A stretch of 13,044 nt of DNA from positions 1 through 13,044 of the forward strand of contig JABDJF010000268.1 of NCBI GenBank assembly GCA_013002645.1, in the 5' to 3' direction. A program made the position numbers and the translations under genes. Source of the DNA: Myxococcales bacterium (GTDB taxonomy: Bacteria; Myxococcota_A; Polyangia; Polyangiales; Houyiibacteriaceae). Shown one piece after another: positions 1 through 11,250 of this stretch (its first letter is position 1; every line of letters begins with the position of its first letter). The notes under the pieces were generated by a model. It saw only the letters and a list, made by a program, of their open reading frames with translations, did no database searches and was not told the origin of the DNA.

Positions 1-1977
1 GTGATGGAGCGCGAGTCCTTCGAAGATGAGGAGATCGCGGCCTATCTCAATCGTCACTTCATCGCGATCAAGGTCGACCGGGAGGAACGTCCGGACATCG
101 ACAGCGTCTACATGAAAGCGGTCACCATTCTCACCGGTCGCGGTGGATGGCCGATGACCGTCATCATGACGCCCCACAAAGAACCGTTCTTCGGCGGCAC
201 CTACTTCCCGCCACGCAAAGGCTTCCGCGGCAACCGCGCCGGGCTTATCGACATTCTTGGCGAGATGATGAGCCTATACGAGAACGAACCCACCGAGGTC
301 GTCGCGCGAGCGCAAGAGCTCAGCCAGCGCGTCGAGCAAGCGGCGGCGATCAAGCCGGGGCCCGGCGTTCCAAGCGACAAGGTGATCGTCGTGGCCGCGC
401 AGAACCTCGGTAGGATGTTCGATCCGGTCGACGGCGGGTTCGGTGGTGCACCGAAATTCCCGCAGCCCTCGAGGCTTTCATTGCTCTTGCGATACGCCCG
501 CCGAACGCGCGACGCGGGTGCGACGGCGATGGTGACGACCACGCTCGACAAAATGGCCGCCGGCGGGATCTACGACCAGGTCGGGGGCGGATTTCACCGG
601 TACTCCACCGACGCGCAGTGGCTCGTCCCGCACTTCGAGAAGATGCTCTACGACAACGCGCAGCTTGCCGTCGTCTATCTCGAGGCCTGGCAGCACACGG
701 GCGATTCGGCGTACGAGCGGGTCGCCCGCGAAATTCTCGACTACGTCGCCCGCGAGATGACCTCTCCCGAAGGCGGCTTCTATTCGGCGACCGATGCGGA
801 CAGCCCGACTCCGAGCGGGCACGACGAAGAAGGCTGGTTCTTCACCTGGACGCCTGGCGAGCTCGAACGCCTGCTCGGCGCCGGCGATGCAGCGGTCGTT
901 TCTTCGGCATTTGGCGTGACCGAGCGCGGCAACTTCGAAGGTCGAAACATCCTTCACCGCGTCAAGGCCGACCAAGAGCTTGCGTCCGAGCTCGGTCTCG
1001 CTCCCAAGCCAGTCCGCGAAACCATCCGCAGCGCGCGATCCACGCTCTACGACGCGCGGGCTTCGCGTCCGCCGCCCATCCGTGACGATAAAATCATCGC
1101 GGCCTGGAACGGCATGATGGGCGCCGCTTTTGCCAAAGCAGGCTGGATGCTCGCAGAAGCGCGCTACGTCCAAGTCGCAGCACGGGCCGTGGGATTCGTC
1201 CTCACGCAAATGCGAGCCGAAGATGGAGCGCTGGTGCGGACCTATCGCGAGGGAAAGAAGGGCAGCGCGTCGTTTCTCGATGACTACGCGTTCATGGTGA
1301 CCGCCTGCCTCGATCTCTATGAAGCCACCGGTGATGCCTCGTGGATCGAACGCGCGGTCGAGCTTCAGACCGATCAAGACCTGCGCTATCTCGACGAACA
1401 AACCGGCGGCTACTACTTGACCGCGGCAGATGGCGAAGTGCTTCTGGTGCGGGAAAAGCCCGCCTATGACCGCGCCGTCCCATCGGGGAACTCCGTCGCG
1501 GCCAACAACCTTCTCCGCCTTCACGATTTCACCGGGGACCCAAAATGGCGGCGGAGGGCCGAGCGCCTCTTCGCGTCGCTAGCATTTCAGGTGACCCGTT
1601 CACCGACCGGCTTTCCGTTGCTCCTGGTGGCCCTCGATCGCTATTACGACACCGTTTTCGAGGTTGCGTTGATCGCCCCAACGAGCCGCGCAGAAGCGAG
1701 CTTGCTCGACGCGCGGCTTCGAAAATCGTTCGTGCCTAACAAAGCGTTTACCGTTCTCACGGACGCTGAAGCGAGCCAGCAAGAGTCGACGATTCCTTGG
1801 CTCGAGGCGAAACGCGCGATGGCGGGCAAGAGCACGGCCTATGTCTGTGAGCGCGGCCGCTGCGAATTGCCAACGTCGAAGCCCCGGGTCTTTCAAAAGC
1901 AACTCGACCGTCTCAGGCCGTATCCGAGCTTCACCGACAGCTCACCGCCTCGCTTCCCTTTCGAACGAGCCAAGTAG
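1..1977 (+). CDS. DUF255/YyaL-type thioredoxin-domain protein, 5'-truncated
   Basis: The reading frame is open from base 1. It begins with Val-Met-Glu-Arg-Glu-Ser-Phe, the part of the family's WCHVMxxESF motif that follows its conserved Trp-Cys-His, so the true start lies before the window and about 30-50 residues are missing. Visible are the rest of a thioredoxin-like domain (residues ~1-110, with GGWPMTVIMTP and GGTYFPP) and then a long alpha/alpha-barrel-like region (~130-600) resembling N-acylglucosamine 2-epimerase-type folds, with the conserved PHFEKMLYDNAQLA stretch. Near the C-terminus is CERGRCELPT (Cys616, Cys621), a Cys-x4-Cys-x2-Pro signature typical of the family. The family (bacterial YyaL, animal SPATA20) is widespread but its biochemical role is not settled; a redox or carbohydrate-related role is only inferred from the folds. 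Its TAG stop overlaps the next gene's GTG start by one base, suggesting translational coupling. Family assignment is firm, function is not. Confidence 0.93.
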   Translation: MMERESFEDEEIAAYLNRHFIAIKVDREERPDIDSVYMKAVTILTGRGGWPMTVIMTPHKEPFFGGTYFPPRKGFRGNRAGLIDILGEMMSLYENEPTEVVARAQELSQRVEQAAAIKPGPGVPSDKVIVVAAQNLGRMFDPVDGGFGGAPKFPQPSRLSLLLRYARRTRDAGATAMVTTTLDKMAAGGIYDQVGGGFHRYSTDAQWLVPHFEKMLYDNAQLAVVYLEAWQHTGDSAYERVAREILDYVAREMTSPEGGFYSATDADSPTPSGHDEEGWFFTWTPGELERLLGAGDAAVVSSAFGVTERGNFEGRNILHRVKADQELASELGLAPKPVRETIRSARSTLYDARASRPPPIRDDKIIAAWNGMMGAAFAKAGWMLAEARYVQVAARAVGFVLTQMRAEDGALVRTYREGKKGSASFLDDYAFMVTACLDLYEATGDASWIERAVELQTDQDLRYLDEQTGGYYLTAADGEVLLVREKPAYDRAVPSGNSVAANNLLRLHDFTGDPKWRRRAERLFASLAFQVTRSPTGFPLLLVALDRYYDTVFEVALIAPTSRAEASLLDARLRKSFVPNKAFTVLTDAEASQQESTIPWLEAKRAMAGKSTAYVCERGRCELPTSKPRVFQKQLDRLRPYPSFTDSSPPRFPFERAK

Positions 1978-2600
1978 TGGCCGGCGTCTCCAACGATTGG
2001 GTCCTCGCAACGCACAACTCCGGCAAAACCCGGGAGTTGCAGGACTTGTTCGCCAAGCTCCCCGTTCGGTTGATCTCCGCGAAACACCTCGAGCTCCCCG
2101 AGCCCGAGGAAACAGGAACCACCTTCGAGGCCAACGCCGAGCTCAAGGCCGTCGCCGCTGCGCGGGCTACCGGCCTGGCGGCGATTGCAGACGATTCCGG
2201 AGTGGCGGTCCACGCCCTCGGAGGCGAACCGGGAATCCACACGGCGCGCTGGGCCGGTGACGGCCGAGAATTCGATGTCGCGCGTCGACGGGTCGAAGCG
2301 CGCCTTCGAGAGCTCGGCGATGGGGTCAGTCGCCGCGCCACCTACGTGTGCGTCCTGTGCGTCGCCTGGCCGGACGGCCGCGCGCGCACGTTTCGCGGTG
2401 AATCGTTCGGGACCTTGGTCTGGCCGATTCGTGGAGAGCTCGGCGCCGGTTTTGAACCGATGTTCTTACCGGACGGTTTCGCGGTGACCTATGGCGAGAT
2501 GACCGCGGAGCAGCGACGACGAGTCAACGCGCGAGCAGCCGCCATGCGCAGGCTCGAAGAAGCCCTGTTCGGTTCACCCGCTCTCACGGCCTGCAGCTGA
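1977..2600 (+). CDS. rdgB: RdgB/HAM1-family non-canonical purine NTP pyrophosphatase
   Basis: This is a 207-residue protein of normal family length. The family hydrolyses ITP, dITP and XTP to monophosphates plus pyrophosphate in the cytoplasm, keeping deaminated purines out of DNA and RNA. Visible motifs are ATHNSGKTRE (11-20, phosphate-binding loop with Asn14 and Lys17), TTFEANAELKA (48-58), ADDSG (71-75, with the catalytic/metal Asp) and GEPGIHTARWAG (83-94). Two later motifs diverge. The usual GFGYDPxF reads GAGFEPMF (157-164), and the usual SHR near the C-terminus reads Asn-Ala-Arg (184-186). Both normally help bind the base, so substrate preference may differ. The start is GTG at 1977, overlapping the upstream TAG by one base; no strong Shine-Dalgarno is visible, consistent with coupling. 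The 3' end overlaps the convergent endopeptidase gene by 17 bases. Confidence 0.9.
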   Translation: MAGVSNDWVLATHNSGKTRELQDLFAKLPVRLISAKHLELPEPEETGTTFEANAELKAVAAARATGLAAIADDSGVAVHALGGEPGIHTARWAGDGREFDVARRRVEARLRELGDGVSRRATYVCVLCVAWPDGRARTFRGESFGTLVWPIRGELGAGFEPMFLPDGFAVTYGEMTAEQRRRVNARAAAMRRLEEALFGSPALTACS

Positions 2601-3873
2601 GGTCGGAGTACGGGCACACGAAACGAACGTGAAGGTGATCTTCGTGATTCGGGAAGTGACGAATCACGCCGTTCGGCTCGTACTTGCCACGCGGATATTG
2701 GATCCACCGGTCGAGCTGCGCCTTGGTGGCCCCTCTCCTCTTTGCGTAGCGGTAGAGCTTGGCTTGCAGGCGATAGTCGATGAAGATCATCTCCGCCTGT
2801 CCATGGCGGAGCCAGTGTTCGAGCAGGGTCCATTGCCGGGCAACGTCGAGCTCGGATGCCCTGAAATCGTCGAATCGGCAGCCCCTCGGACCACATTCTT
2901 TCTGGTAGTAGCTGATGTCGGCGTCACGCCCGTTTTGGTGGCTCTTGTGGTCGCGAAGCCTGCCGCCGTCCCGGTCGCTGATGTCGTGAATGCGGACGAC
3001 CTTGCGCTCCTTGAACTTCGAGTCCACCGCGTTGAACGCGTTCACAATCCAGCGGTTGGTCTCCTCGGTTCCGTAGGCGCGCGCGGCACTGCGAATTACG
3101 TAGCCGCGGTGCGAAGGCAGACGCACGCCGTTTTCGAGACGCCCGCGGTTCGTCGGGCCGATCGCCTCCGAGGGGCTGACTGGGACGCGTGTGTAGAGGC
3201 GAATGTTCGTGCCCGGCCGAGGTTCGCGCTGGCTCAATCCCCCGTTCCAGCGGCTCAGGTCTCGCGGGCTGACGTCATACCGATTCGCCACAGCCAGCAA
3301 GCTGTCTCCGCGCTCGAGCTTGAAGACGACTTCTGGTCTCGGTACGCCGATGTCGATCGTTTCTCCGGGGAAGATCCGATCGGCCCGGATGCCGGGATTC
3401 GACGCGAGCAGCGCGCCGACCGTCGTGTGATGCCGGAGGGCGATACCGGTGAGCGTGTCGCCTTTTTGAACGCGGTAGGTTCTTCCGCGCCTGGGCTTCT
3501 TCCCTACGGCAGCGTCGTCCGAGAGCCGGGTCGCGACCGCGCTGGAGGAATCGCGCGCCGCGATTCTCGCCTTGGCTTGGGTCGACGTTGCCGGAGCTGC
3601 CGCGCCGTAGTCGAATGGAGGCGTCCAATCGATGCCGTCCCTCGACCGCGACCGCGTCCCTGCTTGCCCGACGACCAGCTTCTGACCAATTCGGATCATG
3701 TCGCCGTCGAGGTCATTCCAATGTTTGATCTGCTCGACGGAGACGCCCGCACGTTTTGCGATGGTGCTCAGCGCGTCGCCTTGCTGCACGATCAGCACCG
3801 ACGCATCGGCGCCCACTCGGGATGGAGCCAAGGCGGCAAGGCACAGCATGGCGATCCCGAGCGTGCGGCGCAT
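2584..3873 (-). CDS. Secreted LysM and MepA-like (M74) murein endopeptidase
   Basis: This 429-residue protein starts at ATG 3873. The open frame extends further upstream, but the extension lies inside the divergent protease gene and lacks signal features, whereas this Met begins a clean signal peptide (MRRTLGIAMLCLAALAPS, likely cleavage near Ala22-Ala24). Three LysM peptidoglycan-binding repeats follow (about 26-69, 132-176 and 182-228), with low-complexity linkers between the first two. The C-terminal domain (~245-429) matches penicillin-insensitive murein endopeptidase. It has DHKSHQNGRDADI (308-320), giving the zinc-ligand pattern His312-x6-Asp319, and HEDHLHVRF (410-418), giving the His-x-His pair 413/415. 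M74 enzymes cleave D-Ala-mDAP crosslinks in the periplasm. E. coli MepA lacks LysM repeats, so here wall targeting is built in. The gene is convergent with rdgB and divergent from the protease lipoprotein. The Shine-Dalgarno is weak (GGATCGGG). Confidence 0.9.
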   Translation of the reverse strand: MRRTLGIAMLCLAALAPSRVGADASVLIVQQGDALSTIAKRAGVSVEQIKHWNDLDGDMIRIGQKLVVGQAGTRSRSRDGIDWTPPFDYGAAAPATSTQAKARIAARDSSSAVATRLSDDAAVGKKPRRGRTYRVQKGDTLTGIALRHHTTVGALLASNPGIRADRIFPGETIDIGVPRPEVVFKLERGDSLLAVANRYDVSPRDLSRWNGGLSQREPRPGTNIRLYTRVPVSPSEAIGPTNRGRLENGVRLPSHRGYVIRSAARAYGTEETNRWIVNAFNAVDSKFKERKVVRIHDISDRDGGRLRDHKSHQNGRDADISYYQKECGPRGCRFDDFRASELDVARQWTLLEHWLRHGQAEMIFIDYRLQAKLYRYAKRRGATKAQLDRWIQYPRGKYEPNGVIRHFPNHEDHLHVRFVCPYSDLSCRP

Positions 3874-3968
3874 CCCGATCCGTTCTATCCAAGCTCGCTC
3901 TTTTGGCCAAGAAACAGGCGGAAAGTAGGGGATGTGACGCCGTCGTCCGGGCTTGATACGTTGATCGA
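3874..3968. promoter_or_regulatory. Divergent intergenic region between endopeptidase and protease genes
   Basis: These 95 bases separate two oppositely transcribed genes for envelope proteins, so both promoters must lie here or inside the flanking genes. An 8-base palindrome, TTGGCCAA (3903-3910), sits near the middle. I could not identify a convincing -35/-10 pair for either direction. No clear Shine-Dalgarno precedes the protease ATG at 3969. The regulatory role is inferred from gene arrangement, not from a recognised site. Confidence 0.4.
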
Positions 3969-4736
3969 ATGAAGAGGAGGGCATGGTTCGTTTCAGGGTT
4001 GTGGGTCGCGGCGCTCCTTGGGTTGACGGCTTGCAAGGCGACCTCTTCAACGTCGGCACGCTACATCGATTCGGTGCCCCCGCGCTACGAGGTTTCCTGC
4101 CCGGCAGGCGAAGTTTGCAGCGAGTCGGTTGCGCTACTGGTCGGGCTTTCAGCACCTCGTGAGCCCACCCGTTGCACCGCCGCGCTCGTCGGTCCTCGAA
4201 CTGCAGTCACCGCCGGGCACTGCGTGGCTTGGGAGATGGCCAACGGCGGACGCTGCGACGGCCTCTGGTTGGGATTCGCGCGATCGGATCGCCGGCCCGC
4301 CGAGTGGATCGAATGCGCGCGAATCGAGTCCGCGTCCAGCCCGAGCCCGAGCCTTCTCTCACCCGACTACGCCGTGTTGAAGCTCAGTCGAGACGCGTCG
4401 CGCGCCGCGATCCCCATCGGTGAAGGAGACGTTCCGTCGGGCGAGGTCGTCCGCGTCCTCTCGGTGACGGCCGACCGTTTCTACGATGAAGTTCACCAGG
4501 TCCGAAGCCGGCGCTGCATCGTCGACGACAATCGCCGCCTCGTTTCTGCGGGCGAGCGTCCCTCTTCTTCGATACGTGTGCTCTCTTCGTGCCCGATTCG
4601 CCAAGGCAGCTCCGGCGCGCCCGTGCTCGATCGTCGCGGGCGGCTCAGGGGGCTAGTCCACGCCGCGGGGCCGCCTTACTTCGCGTTCGGCGTCATGACG
4701 CTACTGTCGCAGCATGTCGATCGTGACGACGGCTAG
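3969..4736 (+). CDS. Trypsin/V8-like serine protease lipoprotein
   Basis: This 255-residue protein has a lipoprotein signal: Lys-Arg-Arg, a hydrophobic stretch, then the lipobox Leu19-Thr-Ala-Cys22, so it is probably lipid-anchored to a membrane. The chymotrypsin-fold triad is visible: His84 in VTAGHC (80-85), Asp133 in PDYAVLKL (132-139) and Ser215 in GSSGAP (213-218). Cys69 with Cys85, and Cys183 with Cys208, sit where disulfides occur in the family. The residue six before the serine is Pro209, not the Asp of true trypsins, and the serine motif is V8/glutamyl-endopeptidase-like, so trypsin-type Arg/Lys cleavage should not be assumed. The substrate is unknown. The start is chosen because it gives a complete n-region before the hydrophobic core; no good Shine-Dalgarno precedes it. 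The 3' end overlaps the convergent kinase gene by 36 bases. Confidence 0.85.
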   Translation: MKRRAWFVSGLWVAALLGLTACKATSSTSARYIDSVPPRYEVSCPAGEVCSESVALLVGLSAPREPTRCTAALVGPRTAVTAGHCVAWEMANGGRCDGLWLGFARSDRRPAEWIECARIESASSPSPSLLSPDYAVLKLSRDASRAAIPIGEGDVPSGEVVRVLSVTADRFYDEVHQVRSRRCIVDDNRRLVSAGERPSSSIRVLSSCPIRQGSSGAPVLDRRGRLRGLVHAAGPPYFAFGVMTLLSQHVDRDDG

Positions 4737-5939
4737 CACCGTCAGCACGCCGATCAACATCACCAGCAGGCTGGCTGGCAGGGGTGGGGCCGCCGGTATC
4801 CGGCCGACCGCCAACGCGGGAAACCGCGAAACGCGCTCGCCGCTTTCGGCCCCCGCTGTAACCTCCGCGTCCAATTCGACGCCTTCGCGGCTGAGCGCAA
4901 TATCCATGAGCTCCCGTTTTCGTAGCTCACCGCTTGGGAACAGCTCTCGCATCCAGTCGGCGACCTCGGCTGGACCGATCAGCTCGTCTTGTTTGGCTAG
5001 GTAGCGCCGAAGGGCCTTGCCCATTTCGCGCGCGCTCTGCCAGCGCGCATCTGGGCTGCGTTCCAGCGCTTTGAGCACGATCTCGTCCAGTTCCGCGGAG
5101 ACGTCGTTGCGAAACTCGGACGGAGGTTGGATTTCGCCGGAAAGAACCGCGTACATCGTGTTCACGTCCGTCTCCCGAAGGAAGAGCTTTCGCAGCGTCA
5201 GTAGCTCCCAAAGCACAGTACCCAGCGCCCAGACGTCCACGCGCCGGTCGACGACCGCCGACGTCATTTGTTCCGGAGCCATGTACGGAAACGTGCCTTT
5301 GACCTGACCTGCCTCTGTGCTGTGGACCCGCTGTCGCGCGTGCGCGATTCCAAAGTCGACGACTTGCGTCACGCCGTCATACGTCACGAAGAGGTTTTCC
5401 GCCGAAACGTCGCGGTGGACGACCCGCAAGGACTCGCCGTCAGCGTCCGTGAGCTCGTGCGCCGCGTGAAGCCCTTCGCAGGCCTGCGCGATGATGCGCG
5501 CCATCCGCATCGGCAAGAGCGGACAGTCACGCTGATCGACGTCTGCAAGGACACGGCGGTGAACGCGCGAGAGGGGCTCGCCGACCAGATACTCCATGGC
5601 AATGAAGTACTCGCCGTCGGCTTCACCGAAGTCGAACACACTACACACGTTGCTGTGGGTGATCCGCGATGCGATCCGTGCCTCGTCGAGAAACATATCG
5701 ACGTACTCCGGTGCGCACGCGAGATGCGGATGGATTCGCTTGAGGGCCACGAGCTTCTCGAAACCAGCGTTTCCCTGCGCTCGCGCCAGGTGAACGCTCG
5801 CCATCCCGCCCGAGGCCAGCTCGAAACAGAGCTCGTACCGGCCGATTCGCCAAGGCGCCGCAGGCACGAGGCCTGGCGACCCCGCTTTTGGGCGGTCGTC
5901 GCGCGCGGAGACCATCTCTTCGGCGCTCGAATCCTTCAT
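4701..5939 (-). CDS. Membrane-anchored Ser/Thr protein kinase (PknB/Hanks type)
   Basis: This is a 412-residue kinase starting at ATG 5939. The frame stays open 33 codons upstream, but 5939 has a GAAGG Shine-Dalgarno five bases before it and the extra residues look non-coding. The kinase domain (~35-312) has the glycine loop LASGGMASVHLA (41-52), Lys67 in VALKRI, Glu86 in the C-helix, HRDVSAEN (175-182), DFG (195-197) and GTFPYMAPE (215-223). The catalytic loop has Ser179 where most Ser/Thr kinases have Lys. HRDVS-type loops are, from general knowledge, common in myxobacterial kinases and usually considered active. A ~75-residue linker follows, then one transmembrane segment (~388-408) ending four residues before the stop. 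It is therefore a tail-anchored cytoplasmic kinase with no extracytoplasmic sensor such as PASTA repeats. It is divergent from the Lrp-type regulator; substrates are unknown. Confidence 0.92.
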   Translation of the reverse strand: MKDSSAEEMVSARDDRPKAGSPGLVPAAPWRIGRYELCFELASGGMASVHLARAQGNAGFEKLVALKRIHPHLACAPEYVDMFLDEARIASRITHSNVCSVFDFGEADGEYFIAMEYLVGEPLSRVHRRVLADVDQRDCPLLPMRMARIIAQACEGLHAAHELTDADGESLRVVHRDVSAENLFVTYDGVTQVVDFGIAHARQRVHSTEAGQVKGTFPYMAPEQMTSAVVDRRVDVWALGTVLWELLTLRKLFLRETDVNTMYAVLSGEIQPPSEFRNDVSAELDEIVLKALERSPDARWQSAREMGKALRRYLAKQDELIGPAEVADWMRELFPSGELRKRELMDIALSREGVELDAEVTAGAESGERVSRFPALAVGRIPAAPPLPASLLVMLIGVLTVLAVVTIDMLRQ

Positions 5940-6045
5940 TAATACCTTCGTGGTTTCCGGGCCCGGCAAGCGCAAGACCGCTCTCATCAAAGTATTACAC
6001 ATGAATTTCAATTTCCAGGCTCGATTGCAGCCCCTCACTGCTCCA

Positions 6046-6074
6046 TTGACTTTGGGCCATGAAAACCCTATCTA
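6046..6074 (+). promoter_or_regulatory. Candidate promoter for the lrp-gltBD operon
   Basis: TTGACT (6046-6051) matches the -35 consensus at five of six bases. After a 17-base spacer comes TATCTA (6069-6074), which matches the -10 consensus at only three of six. Transcription would start near 6080-6082, about 40 bases before the regulator ATG. Spacing and position are right, but the -10 is weak and the sigma factor is unknown, so this is a prediction. Confidence 0.4.
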
Positions 6075-6090
6075 TTCGGCCTTACGGGTT

Positions 6091-6109
6091 CTAAGCCTAA
6101 TGAACTTAG
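6091..6109. promoter_or_regulatory. Candidate Lrp-type operator, CTAAG-N9-CTTAG inverted repeat
   Basis: Perfect 5-base arms CTAAG (6091-6095) and CTTAG (6105-6109) flank a nine-base AT-rich centre, and the symmetry extends partly outward (TTC on the left, GGAA on the right). Lrp/AsnC dimers typically bind roughly 15-bp imperfect palindromes with AT-rich centres. The site lies just downstream of the predicted start of transcription, and its right arm runs into the AGGA Shine-Dalgarno (6108-6111). Binding there would fit autorepression. A simple RNA hairpin over the ribosome site is an alternative. Confidence 0.35.
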
Positions 6110-6120
6110 GAAAAGCACAC

Positions 6121-6647
6121 ATGATAGATGAAATTGATCGGCAACTTTTGGATGAGCTGCAGAGTGACTGCAAGCGCTCGCTGAAGGAGATCGGCGGCGC
6201 AGTTGGCCTGAGCGCTCCGTCGGTGATGGAACGGGTTCGGAAGCTCGAAAACGCCGGAATCATCAAAGGTTATCACGCGCTTCTCGATGCGCGGAAGCTC
6301 GGCCTCGACATCTCGGCCTTCATCGGGGTCTCGATCAGCGACCGCCAGCTCCTCGAGGCATTCGAGACCTGGGCCGATTCGGTCCCCCAGGTCTTGGAAT
6401 GCCACCATGTTACCGGTGGCTTCACGCTGGTTCTCAAGGTAAAGACCCCGAACACCGAGGCCCTCGAGCAGCTCATCAGCCGAATCCGGTCCATGGACGC
6501 GGTCTCTGGCACCGAAACCATGGTGGTCCTCTCGACTCATACCGAGAGGGCCGAAATCCCCCTGCCTCCAAGTGAGCCCGCGTCCGACGCGCGGCGCCGC
6601 AAACGTGCCCGACGCTCCGCAGACAGCCCACAAACCCCCCAAAGCGC

Positions 6648-6651
<4 letters not shown>
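6121..6651 (+). CDS. Lrp/AsnC-family transcriptional regulator
   Basis: This 176-residue protein starts at ATG 6121, where the sequence becomes the typical family N-terminus MIDEIDRQLLDELQSD. AGGA lies nine bases upstream. An in-frame ATG at 6100 is possible but has no ribosome site. Residues ~4-50 form the winged helix-turn-helix, with KEIGGAVGLSAPSVMERVRK (22-41) as the DNA-reading part. Residues ~64-140 form the RAM/AsnC ligand-binding domain, including VLECHHVTGGFTLVLKV (91-107). A ~25-residue tail from about 150 is basic and probably disordered (DARRRKRARR at 156-165), which is longer than in E. coli Lrp. The family senses amino acids as octamers or dimers. Its stop codon overlaps the GTG start of gltB, so it is likely co-transcribed with glutamate synthase and probably regulates it. 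E. coli Lrp is known to activate gltBD; the sign of control here is unknown. Confidence 0.92.
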
Positions 6652-11246
<4,595 letters not shown>

Positions 11247-11250
11247 GAGA

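Larger units (their letters stand above)
5940..6120. promoter_or_regulatory. AT-richer divergent region between kinase and Lrp-type regulator
   Basis: These 181 non-coding bases are visibly richer in A and T than the flanking genes, as expected for a divergent promoter region. They hold the kinase Shine-Dalgarno (minus strand, 5949-5945), a perfect 10-bp palindrome CCGGGCCCGG (5957-5966), a doubled AATTTC (6004-6015), a candidate sigma-70-type promoter toward the regulator and a CTAAG/CTTAG inverted repeat in its leader. The frame of the regulator is open to 5950, but that upstream stretch does not resemble an Lrp N-terminus and is treated as untranslated. Confidence 0.5.

Noticed and set aside
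2629..3972. A 447-codon plus-strand frame opposite the murein endopeptidase
   Set aside because: The minus strand carries clear LysM and M74 motifs and a signal peptide. The plus-strand translation has no recognisable domain.
3874..4155. A longer N-terminus for the endopeptidase starting at 4155 or 3984
   Set aside because: It would run antisense through the protease gene and bury the signal peptide 94 residues inside the protein.
3983..4162. A 59-codon frame starting at ATG 3983 with an excellent AGGAGG Shine-Dalgarno
   Set aside because: It is out of frame with the protease lipoprotein, whose lipobox and triad are unmistakable, and its product shows no recognisable feature. The AGGAGG coincides with Arg-Arg codons.
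5957..5966. Perfect palindrome CCGGGCCCGG as an operator
   Set aside because: A short GC palindrome is easily expected by chance in this composition, and nothing links it to a known binding protein.
5992..6018. A promoter for the kinase on the minus strand (TAATAC with an upstream CTGGAA or TTGAAA)
   Set aside because: No -35 element with acceptable match falls at a 16-18 base spacing from a plausible -10.
5950..6120. An N-terminal extension of the Lrp-type regulator
   Set aside because: The extra 57 residues do not resemble the family, fall in AT-rich DNA with promoter-like sites, and ATG 6121 gives the standard N-terminus with a Shine-Dalgarno.
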